Position numbers and translations under genes: made by a program
IMG/VR virus record: IMGVR_UViG_3300035698_017463
Coordinates: 1 to 46,286 of that record
From: a virus
Strand: one strand, 5' to 3'
Length of the DNA: 46,286 nt
Shown here: positions 33,218-42,050 of the stretch, piece after piece
Position numbering within the stretch: position 1 is the first letter of the stretch
Layout: the number at the start of each line of letters is the position of its first letter
The notes under the pieces: model-generated
Databases searched by the model: none
What the model was told of the DNA's origin: nothing
What the model saw: only the letters and a program-made list of their open reading frames with translations

Positions 33218-34507
33218 ATGGGTAGACCTGTTTTAACTAATGATGAAATAGATAAAAGATTAATTGGTAGGGATATCAAACGTATAAGTGACTATCCAAA
33301 TAAACAGTCTATTAAAATAAAATGGAAATGTTTAAAAGATGATTATGTTTGGGAAGCGAGTACACAGAACATAATTAATGGCAAAGGATGTCCTAAATGT
33401 GCTGGCAATATTCCTTTAAGTAATGAAATAATTGACAATGATTTAAAGGGTAAAGATATTTTAAGATTATCCAATTACCCAGGTAAAAATAATATAAAGA
33501 CCAAATGGAAATGCATTAAAGATGGTCACGAATGGGAAGCAACTACAAATGACATTCGTTCTGGTACAGGATGTCCTAAATGTGCTGGTAATTTACCCTT
33601 AACTAATACAGATATTGATGAAAGACTAGAAGGGCGCTTTATAAAACGTATTGGGGCTTATAAAACATATAGACAAAAAATTGAATGGGAATGTTTAAAG
33701 GACGGTCATAGATGGTTTCAATTACCTAATTATGTTTTAAGTAAGACAAATCCTACTGGATGTCCTAAATGTGCTAGTAATTTACTCTTAACTAATACAG
33801 ATATTGATGATATTTTAAAAGGTACTAACGTAAGAAGAGTAAGTGACTATTTTGACAATAACACTTATATTTTACTTAGATGTATGGATTGCGATAACGA
33901 ATTTAAAAGGTATACTCAAAGAATCAAAAAGTTAATAAAAAACAAAAAACATATTTGTCCAAATTGTTTAAATAATTCAAATAAAGAATCCATTTATAGA
34001 AGAATCAAAAATAAAATAAAATCATCTGGTATTTTATTTGACGAAGAGTACACTGGTATGAATAATATATATTCGTTTACTGATAGCTTTGGTAATAGAT
34101 GGAATGATACTATGGCTAATGTGTTAACTAAATATAATTTAAAGGACGGAGTTGACTATAATAAGACATTAAGATTTTCTCAGACTGAAAATAATATTGA
34201 ATTATTTTTAAATAGTAAAAATATAAAATTAGAAAGACAATATAAAGTAACATCAGATGAAAGATATTTTAAAATTGATTTTCGAATATTATTTGATAAC
34301 AAAGAATATTTTATAGAATTTAATGGTAAACAACATTATGAACCAATTGAATTTTTTGGTGGAGAAACTGCCTTTATAAAACAAAAAATAAGGGACAAAA
34401 AATTACGAAATCTCTGTATAATAAAAGGAATATCTTTATTGGAAATACCTTACACCAAAACAGAAAATGAGGTTTTTCAAATGATAGATGAGTTCTTATA
34501 TAAATAA
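33218..34507 (+). CDS. Free-standing homing endonuclease: zinc-binding repeats plus PD-(D/E)XK/Vsr-like nuclease
   Basis: 429 residues from the ATG at 33218, preceded by AAGAGG. The upstream ATG at 33182 precedes the -10 box and cannot be used by that transcript. Residues 1-190 hold three repeats, each with KWxC or EWxC, a Trp and GCPKCA (pairs C58/C61, C119/C122, C182/C185). A fourth zinc site is C222/C225 with C247/C250. The C-terminal nuclease has FKIDFRI (D354) and FIEFNGKQHYEP (E367, H373), as in Vsr-like homing enzymes. It is free-standing, more AT-rich than its neighbours, and inserted between gp14-linked genes and gp15. Its stop codon overlaps a late promoter. Confidence 0.85.
   Translation: MGRPVLTNDEIDKRLIGRDIKRISDYPNKQSIKIKWKCLKDDYVWEASTQNIINGKGCPKCAGNIPLSNEIIDNDLKGKDILRLSNYPGKNNIKTKWKCIKDGHEWEATTNDIRSGTGCPKCAGNLPLTNTDIDERLEGRFIKRIGAYKTYRQKIEWECLKDGHRWFQLPNYVLSKTNPTGCPKCASNLLLTNTDIDDILKGTNVRRVSDYFDNNTYILLRCMDCDNEFKRYTQRIKKLIKNKKHICPNCLNNSNKESIYRRIKNKIKSSGILFDEEYTGMNNIYSFTDSFGNRWNDTMANVLTKYNLKDGVDYNKTLRFSQTENNIELFLNSKNIKLERQYKVTSDERYFKIDFRILFDNKEYFIEFNGKQHYEPIEFFGGETAFIKQKIRDKKLRNLCIIKGISLLEIPYTKTENEVFQMIDEFLYK
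34499..34506 (+). promoter_or_regulatory. Late promoter overlapping the endonuclease stop
   Basis: TATAAATA lies across the TAA stop of the endonuclease gene and 49 bp before the gp15 GTG. It restores late transcription to gp15, gp16 and gp17 downstream of the insertion. Confidence 0.6.
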
Positions 34508-34554
34508 GGGTATCTTATAACTATTTAATATGAACGTAGTGGGGAGGTATTCTA

Positions 34555-35710
34555 GTGCGAAATTTTTATTATTTAACATAACAAAGTAATATGGCATCAT
34601 GTCGCGGCTTTCGCTGATATATTCAACGATATGCAAGTCTATGTTTATGATGTTGATGGTAGTGCTATTGGTGAAAAAACTATTCCAGTTCACCTTGCTC
34701 CAAAAGAAAAAGTAGTTGCTGCTTTACAAAAAGGCAACTGGGATACTGATGGTTCTATTGTATTTGAAAACTATCTTCCAAGCATTTCGGTTGTTTGGAA
34801 TGGTATTACTCTTGATCGTGAACGTATGAGAGGACAAAGAGACGCCCGCCGTCTTTATGTTGAATTAGATTGTGAAGAAGAACCATGTAATTCTGAGATT
34901 ATTCATACTGATTTTCAAACCGTTCCTTACAAGTTAAGTTTTGAAGTTACTCTTTGGGCTAAGTATATGGATGATATGGCTCAGATGTTAGAAAATATTC
35001 TCCCCTTCTTTCACCCAGAAGCATATACAAGTTTCTATGAGAAAGGTATTCAATCAGAAAGAAAGATTAAGATTGAACTAGAGAATACAAATCTGAATTT
35101 TGTTTATGAGTTAAACCAACCAGATCGTAGAGTTCTTCAATCTAACCTTACATTTAATGTAGAGTGTAATTTTTATAAGCCTGAAAATCCAATTACTAAA
35201 CCAATTAAACGCATCTACATAGATATTGCTGATGTACAAAGCGAAACTTCTGCTTACGGTGATACTGTTATGGTAGAGGCAAGCGGCGGTGCTTGTTTTG
35301 TGGATATTGATGATAATCTTAGATGGTTTATTAAACAGTTCAATCAAGAAAATGAAATTTACGCAGCGCAGAGATATAATGAAACTCAAGGATTGGCTCC
35401 TCAGCCACGTACTGAAGAATACCCATCGTTAACTGAACAAGAAATTGAAAATGAGTTTAAACGTGATCCTGTATTTGATCCAGAGTCAGATGAATATAAG
35501 TTTACGAAAGCTTCTGCTGGTCAAAATGTTTATACTATAGTTGATAGTTCAGTAACAGCGGGAGATTCAATTCTTGCTCAAGTTTATAATCCTTATAGAG
35601 AAAAGATTATATTTGTTCAGAGTGTATCTGTAAGTAATGGTCAGTTTACATTAACTCTTTCAGATACACCACCAGTTGAAGGATATGATATCGTGTGGAG
35701 AAAAGTATGA
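34555..35710 (+). CDS. 15: Tail sheath stabiliser, gp15, with a +1 frame break near the start
   Basis: The main frame, with ATG at 34631, gives 359 residues. The gp15 core VTLWAKYMDDMAQMLENILP, FFHPEAYTSFYEKGI and RRVLQSNLTFNVE matches T4 (IFTRYEDDMFQIVEQILPYF). The same frame extends upstream to a stop at 34574-34576 as VIWHHVAAFADIFNDM, matching T4 FRRYATLMGDLFSNI, so the ATG at 34631 is not the natural start and has no ribosome site. A perfect GGGGAGG (34541-34547) serves a GTG at 34555 reading RNFYYLT and then TAA. RNFYY fits the gp15 N-terminus, but it is in the other frame. A +1 shift at TTA-ACA-TAA (34573-34581) would join them. It is either a mutation, a sequence error or programmed frameshifting. 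Confidence 0.8.
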
Positions 35711-36249
35711 GTAACAATAAAAGAGCACATAAGCAATTATCTGATGCCCTTGAGATCGACCCAGATACAGAAACTGGAGTAGAAGAAGAGGAAGATAATG
35801 CCGCAGAACTTATGGCTAGACTTAGTAAATTTAAAGAAATGAAAGAAGACGCTAAAAAAGCTGCTGCTGAAAATGATAATGATTTTATTAAAGAAACTCT
35901 TCGTGAATTAGCTCTCATGGGACTTCATGCTGGTAGAGTATTAGAAGATGAAATTGAAGTAAATGCTAAAGGGAGAGACGTTGAATGTCTCGCTGGTATT
36001 ATGAATGCTACTAGGGATGCTTTAAAGAAACTTCAGGATGTTGATTTGGATGATAAAAAGATGACTATTGAAGAAAAGAAATTAGCTATAAGACAATCTA
36101 GTAATGGCAAACCTAATTTAACTCAAAATAATATGTTTGTTGGTTCTCATAATGATATGCTTAAAGCAATGAGAGATATTAAGAAATTAGATGAGAGTAA
36201 TGAAAATAATATTATTGATGTGGAAAGTGAGAATATAGATGCCGATTGA
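35707..36249 (+). CDS. 16: Terminase small subunit, gp16
   Basis: 180 residues from the ATG at 35707 (ATGA overlap with the gp15 stop); T4 gp16 has 164. An acidic N-terminus is followed by the central helix pair (ETLRELALMGLHAGRVLEDE and ECLAGIMNATRDALKKL) typical of oligomeric gp16. The tail NGKPNLTQNNMFVGSHNDML matches T4 MNIQNATVFMGSPTEL. gp16 forms a ring that regulates gp17 and recognises concatemers. Its end overlaps the gp17 start by 11 bp. Confidence 0.9.
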   Translation: MSNNKRAHKQLSDALEIDPDTETGVEEEEDNAAELMARLSKFKEMKEDAKKAAAENDNDFIKETLRELALMGLHAGRVLEDEIEVNAKGRDVECLAGIMNATRDALKKLQDVDLDDKKMTIEEKKLAIRQSSNGKPNLTQNNMFVGSHNDMLKAMRDIKKLDESNENNIIDVESENIDAD

Positions 36250-39184
36250 TTATTCGAAACCAGGGATGAAAAAACCAGGAGCAGTCTATGAATGGACATC
36301 TGAGGAACAAATTGAGTTTATGAGATGTGCTCAAGATGTTATCTATTTTGCTGAACATTATTTTTATATTGTCCATCCTGTTAGTGGTAGGCAGCTTATT
36401 AAATTACATGATTTTCAGAAAAACATGCTCAAAAATTTCCAAGCCAACCGATTTAATATTGTGTTGTCTAGTAGACAGATAGGAAAAACTACTTGTTCGG
36501 CTATTTACCTCCTTTGGTTTGCTATGTTTAATCCAGATAAGAAAGTAGCTATTCTTGCTAATAAACAAAACACTGCTGCTAAAATTGTTTCGGATTTAAA
36601 AATGGCATATCTAGAAATGCCAAACTTTATAAAACCAGGCATTGAAAAGTTTGATGCTCTTGGTATTACATTTGATACTGGATCAGCTATTTTTGCTTCA
36701 GCAACTTCTGAAGATGCTATTCGTGGTCATTCTATCGCTTTACTTTTTCTTGATGAATTTGCGTTCGTTCCTGAAAATGTAGCTGACTCGTTCTGGGCAA
36801 GTAACTATCCAACTATTTCTTGCTTACCTAAGGATACTATTTTATTAACCAAAAATGGGTTTGAAGAAATTGGTGATTTTATTCCACACGGTTCTAGTAA
36901 AGGTGACTATGTTCCTATAGATGGTTTAGACGTATGGGGTAAACTAGGATTAGAAACAGTCTCTCATTTTTACGTATCACCGAAATCAAACACAAAAATT
37001 ATAAGAACTCGTTATGGGTTAAAACACGAATCTACTTTAGATCATCCAATTTACACTCTTGATGATAACTCTTTAAAAATGAAACGTAGCGAAGAGATAG
37101 AACTCGGTGATTCTGTTAGAGTTGATTATGGTATGCAAGTTTTTGGTAATAAAGATGTTATCAATTACGAAGATAAAGGTAAATACACCAACGGAAAAAG
37201 TTATTCGTTAGTAGTACCTAAACTAGATAGAGAAACTGGATATTTAATTGGTGGGTACATTGGTGAGGGTTGGATGTCTCAAAATAACGTTTTTATATCT
37301 AATAGCGAAACAGGGTTTAGAGAAGCTTATATTTCATCTGATGTATTCTCATTTAAAACGACGAAATGTGATACCCAGAAACTATCTTCTAATCAAGAAA
37401 CATATAGATTTTTTAAGTATATACTTGGTGATGTGTCTGATAAAAAATGTCACGAAAAGACAATTCCTAAATCTATACTAAAAGCTTCAAAAGAAGTACA
37501 ACAGGGATTTTTGGCTGGGTTAATTGATGCTGATGGCTCAGTATTACCAAGCGGGGATGTTGTCATAACATCTACAAGTGAGGCGCTATTATTACAATCA
37601 CAAATGGTTCTTTTGAACATGGGAATAATTTCTAATTTACATAAATTGAAAATTGATAAGAAGAAAATTATCGGTAATTATGTCTTGCCTCAAGGAAAAA
37701 CTGTGAAAACCCTAAAAGATTCGTATCATTTGGTTATTTCTAGGTGCTTCGGTAAAGAAATTAAGGAGTTTGGTTTAAAATTAAGTAGAAAGAACTCTAA
37801 ACTAAGAACTGATATTGAGGATAGGTATAAAAATAAACAATTTAAAGTTCCTTTAAATAAACTAGTGAAACAAGAATTGTTAAAAATATTTAAAATATCT
37901 GGTTTAACAAAAAAGTACTTCAGAGATAATGGTTTACGGTTAGATAAAGTTTTTAGTGCTCAGTCTAGTAATACTAATATAAATTGGCTTAAAAAGTTTA
38001 TTAAAATCTCAGGAAACAGTACTGAATTATTAGATGATATATTACAAAGTAAATGTTTTTTCGATGAGGTAGTTTCTATAGAATATAACGAAACTGAAAC
38101 CTATGATTTAACTTGTCCAGAAACTCATAGTTTTTTACAAAATGGTATATTAGGAAGCAACACTGGTGGTTCATGTATTATTGTATCTACCCCAAACGGT
38201 ACTGGTGGTCTATATTATGACATATGGCGTAAATCTAACCTACCAGAGGGACATGAAGCTAAAAGTGCCTTTAAGTCATTTAAAGTGAATTGGTGGGAAG
38301 TTCCAGGCAGAGATGATAATTGGAAAAAAGAAACGATAGCTAATATTGGTAAAGTTCGTTTTGCAGCAGAGTATGGTTGTTCATTTACTGGTTCAACACA
38401 TACACTTATTGATGGTGATGCTTTAGAAAGGCTGATCGGCAAAGAACCTATATTGATTCCCGAAGATGGTTATTATATATGGAAGAAACCTGAGCAAGGT
38501 AGACTGTACATGTTTGGGGTGGATGTTGCTAAAGGTTCTAACAATGACTATCATGTAATTAATATTTTTGATGTTACACATTATGGAACTACTGGTAGAA
38601 TTGAACAGGTTGCTATGTATCGTAAAAATGATATTGATCTATTTGCTTTTATCGCAAAGATAAAAATGATAGCATCACATTGGGGTAAGCCTCCTATTAT
38701 TGTAGAAAATAACCATCTTGGTTCCGTTGTTTGTACTGATCTTTTTGAATCAGAATATGATAATCTCTTTTATGATTATGAAAAAGGAGATTATGGAATT
38801 AACGCCAATATTAAAACAAAGCCTATTGCTTGTAGTTATCTTAAGCAAGACATTGAAGAAGGAAGAATGATAATTAATTCAGAAATTTTAGTTTCTGAGT
38901 TAGGTTTCTTTGAGGAGACTCGTCGTGGTGTATTTGAGGCTCGTAAGGGTAATATGTTCCATGACGACACTATAGCTGCATCTTATTGGGTAAGTTATTG
39001 TTTACGTTCTAGATTCTTTGAAGACTTCCTTCATTACTTTAAGGATAAAGACCACGCTGCTGTTAAAGAATTAACTAATAGTAATACCGATGAATTAGCA
39101 GATGAGGATATTGCTAGTTCATTTTTCGGTGGTTTAGGGGATGATGATACCAATATGTTCCAAAACGACTTGTCAAAAATATAA
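36239..39184 (+). CDS. 17: Terminase large subunit, gp17, interrupted by an intein
   Basis: 981 residues, of which 195-641 are an intein. The helicase-like ATPase has Walker A SSRQIGKTT (77-85) and Walker B ALLFLDEFAFVPE (D172, E173). After splicing, motif III continues as TGGSCIIVSTPNGTGG. The RNase H-like nuclease has GVDVAKGSNNDYH, IIVENNHLG and MFHDDTIAASYWV with the acidic triad. The mature protein would be 534 residues (T4 gp17 has 610). gp17 is the packaging motor and cuts concatemers. The intein separates the Walker B region from the coupling motif, so splicing must occur for activity. Confidence 0.96.
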   Translation: MPIDYSKPGMKKPGAVYEWTSEEQIEFMRCAQDVIYFAEHYFYIVHPVSGRQLIKLHDFQKNMLKNFQANRFNIVLSSRQIGKTTCSAIYLLWFAMFNPDKKVAILANKQNTAAKIVSDLKMAYLEMPNFIKPGIEKFDALGITFDTGSAIFASATSEDAIRGHSIALLFLDEFAFVPENVADSFWASNYPTISCLPKDTILLTKNGFEEIGDFIPHGSSKGDYVPIDGLDVWGKLGLETVSHFYVSPKSNTKIIRTRYGLKHESTLDHPIYTLDDNSLKMKRSEEIELGDSVRVDYGMQVFGNKDVINYEDKGKYTNGKSYSLVVPKLDRETGYLIGGYIGEGWMSQNNVFISNSETGFREAYISSDVFSFKTTKCDTQKLSSNQETYRFFKYILGDVSDKKCHEKTIPKSILKASKEVQQGFLAGLIDADGSVLPSGDVVITSTSEALLLQSQMVLLNMGIISNLHKLKIDKKKIIGNYVLPQGKTVKTLKDSYHLVISRCFGKEIKEFGLKLSRKNSKLRTDIEDRYKNKQFKVPLNKLVKQELLKIFKISGLTKKYFRDNGLRLDKVFSAQSSNTNINWLKKFIKISGNSTELLDDILQSKCFFDEVVSIEYNETETYDLTCPETHSFLQNGILGSNTGGSCIIVSTPNGTGGLYYDIWRKSNLPEGHEAKSAFKSFKVNWWEVPGRDDNWKKETIANIGKVRFAAEYGCSFTGSTHTLIDGDALERLIGKEPILIPEDGYYIWKKPEQGRLYMFGVDVAKGSNNDYHVINIFDVTHYGTTGRIEQVAMYRKNDIDLFAFIAKIKMIASHWGKPPIIVENNHLGSVVCTDLFESEYDNLFYDYEKGDYGINANIKTKPIACSYLKQDIEEGRMIINSEILVSELGFFEETRRGVFEARKGNMFHDDTIAASYWVSYCLRSRFFEDFLHYFKDKDHAAVKELTNSNTDELADEDIASSFFGGLGDDDTNMFQNDLSKI
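36821..38161 (+). other. LAGLIDADG homing-endonuclease intein in gp17
   Basis: 447 codons in frame. Block A is CLPKDTILLTKNGFEEI, block B LKHESTLDHPIYTL. The two dodecapeptide motifs are GYLIGGYIGEG and LAGLIDADGSV. The end has ETYDLTCPETHSFLQNGILG followed by Ser-Asn, with Thr as the first residue after the intein. The homing domain appears intact. The penultimate Ser replaces the usual His, as in the split intein of uvsW in this window. Confidence 0.93.
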
Positions 39185-39187
39185 ATA
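39180..39187 (+). promoter_or_regulatory. Upstream late promoter of gp18
   Basis: TATAAATA across the gp17 stop, 86 bp before the gp18 ATG. Confidence 0.45.
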
Positions 39188-39238
39188 GTTTTTAATAAGC
39201 TTTAAAACACCTTTTTCTGTTAATTACAAGTATCTACG

Positions 39239-39246
39239 TATAAATA
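39239..39246 (+). promoter_or_regulatory. Main late promoter of gp18
   Basis: TATAAATA 27 bp before the gp18 ATG, at the spacing seen for other late genes here. Two late boxes fit the high demand for sheath protein. Confidence 0.7.
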
Positions 39247-39272
39247 ATAACAGAACAGATAAGGAGCTTACT

Positions 39273-41264
39273 ATGGTGCAGGTTTCCCCAGGTGTAGAGA
39301 TTATCGAAAGAGATTTCACTCTTCGAATTCCAGTTCAGACCAGTTCAACTGGCGCAATTGTAATTGCGGCTGAAAAGGGACCAATCAATACCCCAGTACT
39401 TATTAATACTGAAAAAGATTTAATTGAAACGTTCGGTGAACCAGATAATGTTAATTTTAAACATTGGTTTACCGCTCAAGCCTTCTTAGGAGGCTCAGAC
39501 CAGCTTTGGGTTGTCCGTACTGAGGACGATCAGAAAAACATTGCTGGAATTACCGTTGGTATTTCGGGTGGCGCAGACGTTGGATGCGGTACAGAAACCC
39601 CAGGTGCTTTCCCAACACCTAAGTTGGCAGAAAACTTCCCACTCACTTACGATGGCGTAGACGAGACGGAAGCAATCGAAGGTGGGTCTCCTGTATTTAA
39701 TCAGGAACTCTTTAAGATTTGGGGTGTGGGTGCTGGTCCGTACTATGAAGAGGTTCAGGTTGCTATTATTAATAATAATGACTATACTCAGCTTCTTAAC
39801 TTTGAAGAAGAACTTGCTCAGGCAACTACTTCTCCAGAGAAACAAGCAATCATCAAGAAGTTTTATACTGGTACTCCAGCCGCTTCTGCTGATGCTGTTT
39901 GGAACAATAACCCATTACCATCTACTGATGATTATTATACTGATGCTGGTGACTATCTTAGTTGCTCACTTCTTAAAGATGATATTATCACCCAGACTGT
40001 AATTTCTGGTCAGACTATTTGGTCTGTTGATCAACTTGCTCTTGCAGAATACACTGGATTTGAATTCGGACCATCTGCTTCTGATGAATTTGCTCTTCTT
40101 GTATATGATCCAAATGGTAATGTTTCTAGTTCTTATATTTCTTCAACTGACCCAGAAAAAGTAGACGATTTTGGCAACAAAATGTTTGCTCCTGATCAGG
40201 TTAACGGAAATGACTCATTGATCTACTTCTTTGTAGCTCATAGTGAATTTGCAGCATCAGGTGTTACTCCAGTTTCTACTGGTAAAATAAACCTTGCTGG
40301 AGCAGACCCACTTACTGGTTCATTCAATTCGGATGGTACTCAGAACGGTAGTCTTGCTGATCTTAATGGTGAAATTGAAACACAGTTTAGAGAATACTTT
40401 ACTAACAAAGAAACTATTGAGATTGACATTCTTCTTGATCCAGATTACCCAACTGTAATTAAACAGGCAATTGATGATATTTGTAAGAATGTTCGTAAGG
40501 ACTGTATGGCTATTCTTAACATCCCAGAAGATCAGATGGTTAATCTTCAGACTCGTAAGCAACTTAAGAATTTTGCTACTAATATGAAGGATTACATCAA
40601 TGGTTCCTTGAATATCAACTCTTCATATAGTGCTATCTATGGACAGTACATTGAAATTTTTGATCGCTTTAACGAAGTCAATAGATGGGTTCCTGTAACT
40701 GGATATGTTGCGGGTGTGATTGGTCGTGTAGACTTTAATCAGGCTCAATGGTGGGCACCAGCGGGTCTAAACCGTGGTACTCTTGATACTGTGATTAGTG
40801 TTGCTATTAATCCAACTCAACCACAGCGTGATATTCTTTACAGAAACCGTATTAACCCAATCATTAACTTTGTTGGTCAGGGTGTAGTTATCTGGGGTCA
40901 GAAAACTTTACAAGCTCGCCCAAGTGCCTTTGATAGAATTAACGTTCGTCGTTTATTCTTACACCTTGAGCGTAGCATTGAGAAATTCGCTCGCTTCTTC
41001 CTTTTCGAAATCAACGACGAGCTTACTCGTTCAAGATTCCGTGGATTGGTAAATGGTTTCCTCGCTGAAATCAAGAGTCGTAGGGGAGTAACCAACTACC
41101 GTGTGGTAGCAGATTCGAGTAACAATACTTCAGATGTCATTGACAGAAATGAGTTTGTTGCTGAAATTCTCATCCAGCCAGCTAGAGCAATTGAATACAT
41201 TCGACTTGTATTCACTGCTGTTGGTACTGGCGTAAGCTTCTCCGAAGTGGTGGGTGGAGCATGA
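39273..41264 (+). CDS. 18: Tail sheath protein, gp18
   Basis: 663 residues (T4 gp18 has 659). The start VQVSPGVEIIERDFTLRIPV and TGAIVIAAEKGPINTPVLIN is typical of gp18. The C-terminal domain, conserved in contractile sheaths, has ARPSAFDRINVRRLFLHLER, SIEKFARFFLFEINDELTRS and RGLVNGFLAEIKSRRG. The variable surface domains lie between about residues 90 and 390. It contracts during infection. AAGGAG precedes the ATG. Confidence 0.96.
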   Translation: MVQVSPGVEIIERDFTLRIPVQTSSTGAIVIAAEKGPINTPVLINTEKDLIETFGEPDNVNFKHWFTAQAFLGGSDQLWVVRTEDDQKNIAGITVGISGGADVGCGTETPGAFPTPKLAENFPLTYDGVDETEAIEGGSPVFNQELFKIWGVGAGPYYEEVQVAIINNNDYTQLLNFEEELAQATTSPEKQAIIKKFYTGTPAASADAVWNNNPLPSTDDYYTDAGDYLSCSLLKDDIITQTVISGQTIWSVDQLALAEYTGFEFGPSASDEFALLVYDPNGNVSSSYISSTDPEKVDDFGNKMFAPDQVNGNDSLIYFFVAHSEFAASGVTPVSTGKINLAGADPLTGSFNSDGTQNGSLADLNGEIETQFREYFTNKETIEIDILLDPDYPTVIKQAIDDICKNVRKDCMAILNIPEDQMVNLQTRKQLKNFATNMKDYINGSLNINSSYSAIYGQYIEIFDRFNEVNRWVPVTGYVAGVIGRVDFNQAQWWAPAGLNRGTLDTVISVAINPTQPQRDILYRNRINPIINFVGQGVVIWGQKTLQARPSAFDRINVRRLFLHLERSIEKFARFFLFEINDELTRSRFRGLVNGFLAEIKSRRGVTNYRVVADSSNNTSDVIDRNEFVAEILIQPARAIEYIRLVFTAVGTGVSFSEVVGGA

Positions 41265-41294
41265 GACAAATAAGAATAACAGGAGGTAATTAAT

Positions 41295-41966
41295 ATGCCA
41301 TTTCCAGAAGGTGTAGAACCAATGAACTTATATAGCTTTCGTCAGACTGTACGTGACGTTAGCAGACCATATTTGTTCATGGTAGAAATGCCGTTTATTG
41401 ACGGTAACAATGCAAAAGTCACTGCTTTTGCTCGCTCAACTACATTACCTAAGTACTCAGTTGGTACTATTGAGATTCCTTTTCAATCTCAGAGGCTTCG
41501 CTTCGCTGGTCCAGCTACTATTGACGGTACTTGGCAGATTGAGTTTCTTTGCGACGAACTTCATAGTCTTCGCAACCGTTTTATGCAGTGGCTCCAAATA
41601 GAATACAACCCACAGGCGCTTCTTGCAGGCGCTCCAGTTTCATATAAGTATGATAACTGTAAAGTTTATCAACTTGCTCGTAATGGTGAAGTTGTTGTAT
41701 CCTATCAGTTTGTTGGATTATTCCCAACTAACGTAGGCGAAATCGCACTTAACCATGAAGAAACTGGTTTCTCAAGATTCCCAGTTGAGTTTGCTTATGA
41801 CTACTTTACTGTAAGCAGTGATGATCCATTCGACGCTGCTCAAGATGTAGTTGCGTTTAACTACAACGATGTTGGTATAGCCAATGGTACTGATCCAGGC
41901 GCAATCGTTGAAGGCGAAGATATCAACGGTGACGTTGGTGTCGTTGGTTCAAACGCTGGAGCTTAA
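41295..41966 (+). CDS. 19: Tail tube protein, gp19
   Basis: 223 residues (T4 gp19 has 163). SRPYLFMVEMPF, TAFARSTTLPKYSVGTIEIP and FAGPATIDGTWQIEFLCDEL are gp19 signatures, and RFPVEFAYDYFTV closes the fold. The last about 55 residues form an acidic Gly/Asn/Asp-rich extension absent from T4. GGAGG lies upstream. It is directly downstream of gp18, as in T4. Confidence 0.94.
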   Translation: MPFPEGVEPMNLYSFRQTVRDVSRPYLFMVEMPFIDGNNAKVTAFARSTTLPKYSVGTIEIPFQSQRLRFAGPATIDGTWQIEFLCDELHSLRNRFMQWLQIEYNPQALLAGAPVSYKYDNCKVYQLARNGEVVVSYQFVGLFPTNVGEIALNHEETGFSRFPVEFAYDYFTVSSDDPFDAAQDVVAFNYNDVGIANGTDPGAIVEGEDINGDVGVVGSNAGA

Positions 41967-41986
41967 TATTATTTGATATCTGTATA

Positions 41987-42028
41987 GAGTGTGTGTGAGT
42001 TAATGATATAATTAACTCACACACACTC
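41987..42028 (+). repeat. Perfect 18-bp inverted repeat with promoter in the loop
   Basis: The arms GAGTGTGTGTGAGTTAAT (41987-42004) and ATTAACTCACACACACTC (42011-42028) are exact complements with loop GATATA. TGATATAAT, an extended -10 box, runs from 42004 to 42012 across the loop. No T tract follows the second arm at once, although TATTTTTAGG comes a few bases later. It may be an attenuator, an operator or an RNA processing site. Confidence 0.85.
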
Positions 42029-42050
42029 ACGGGTATTTTTAGGAGAGTGT

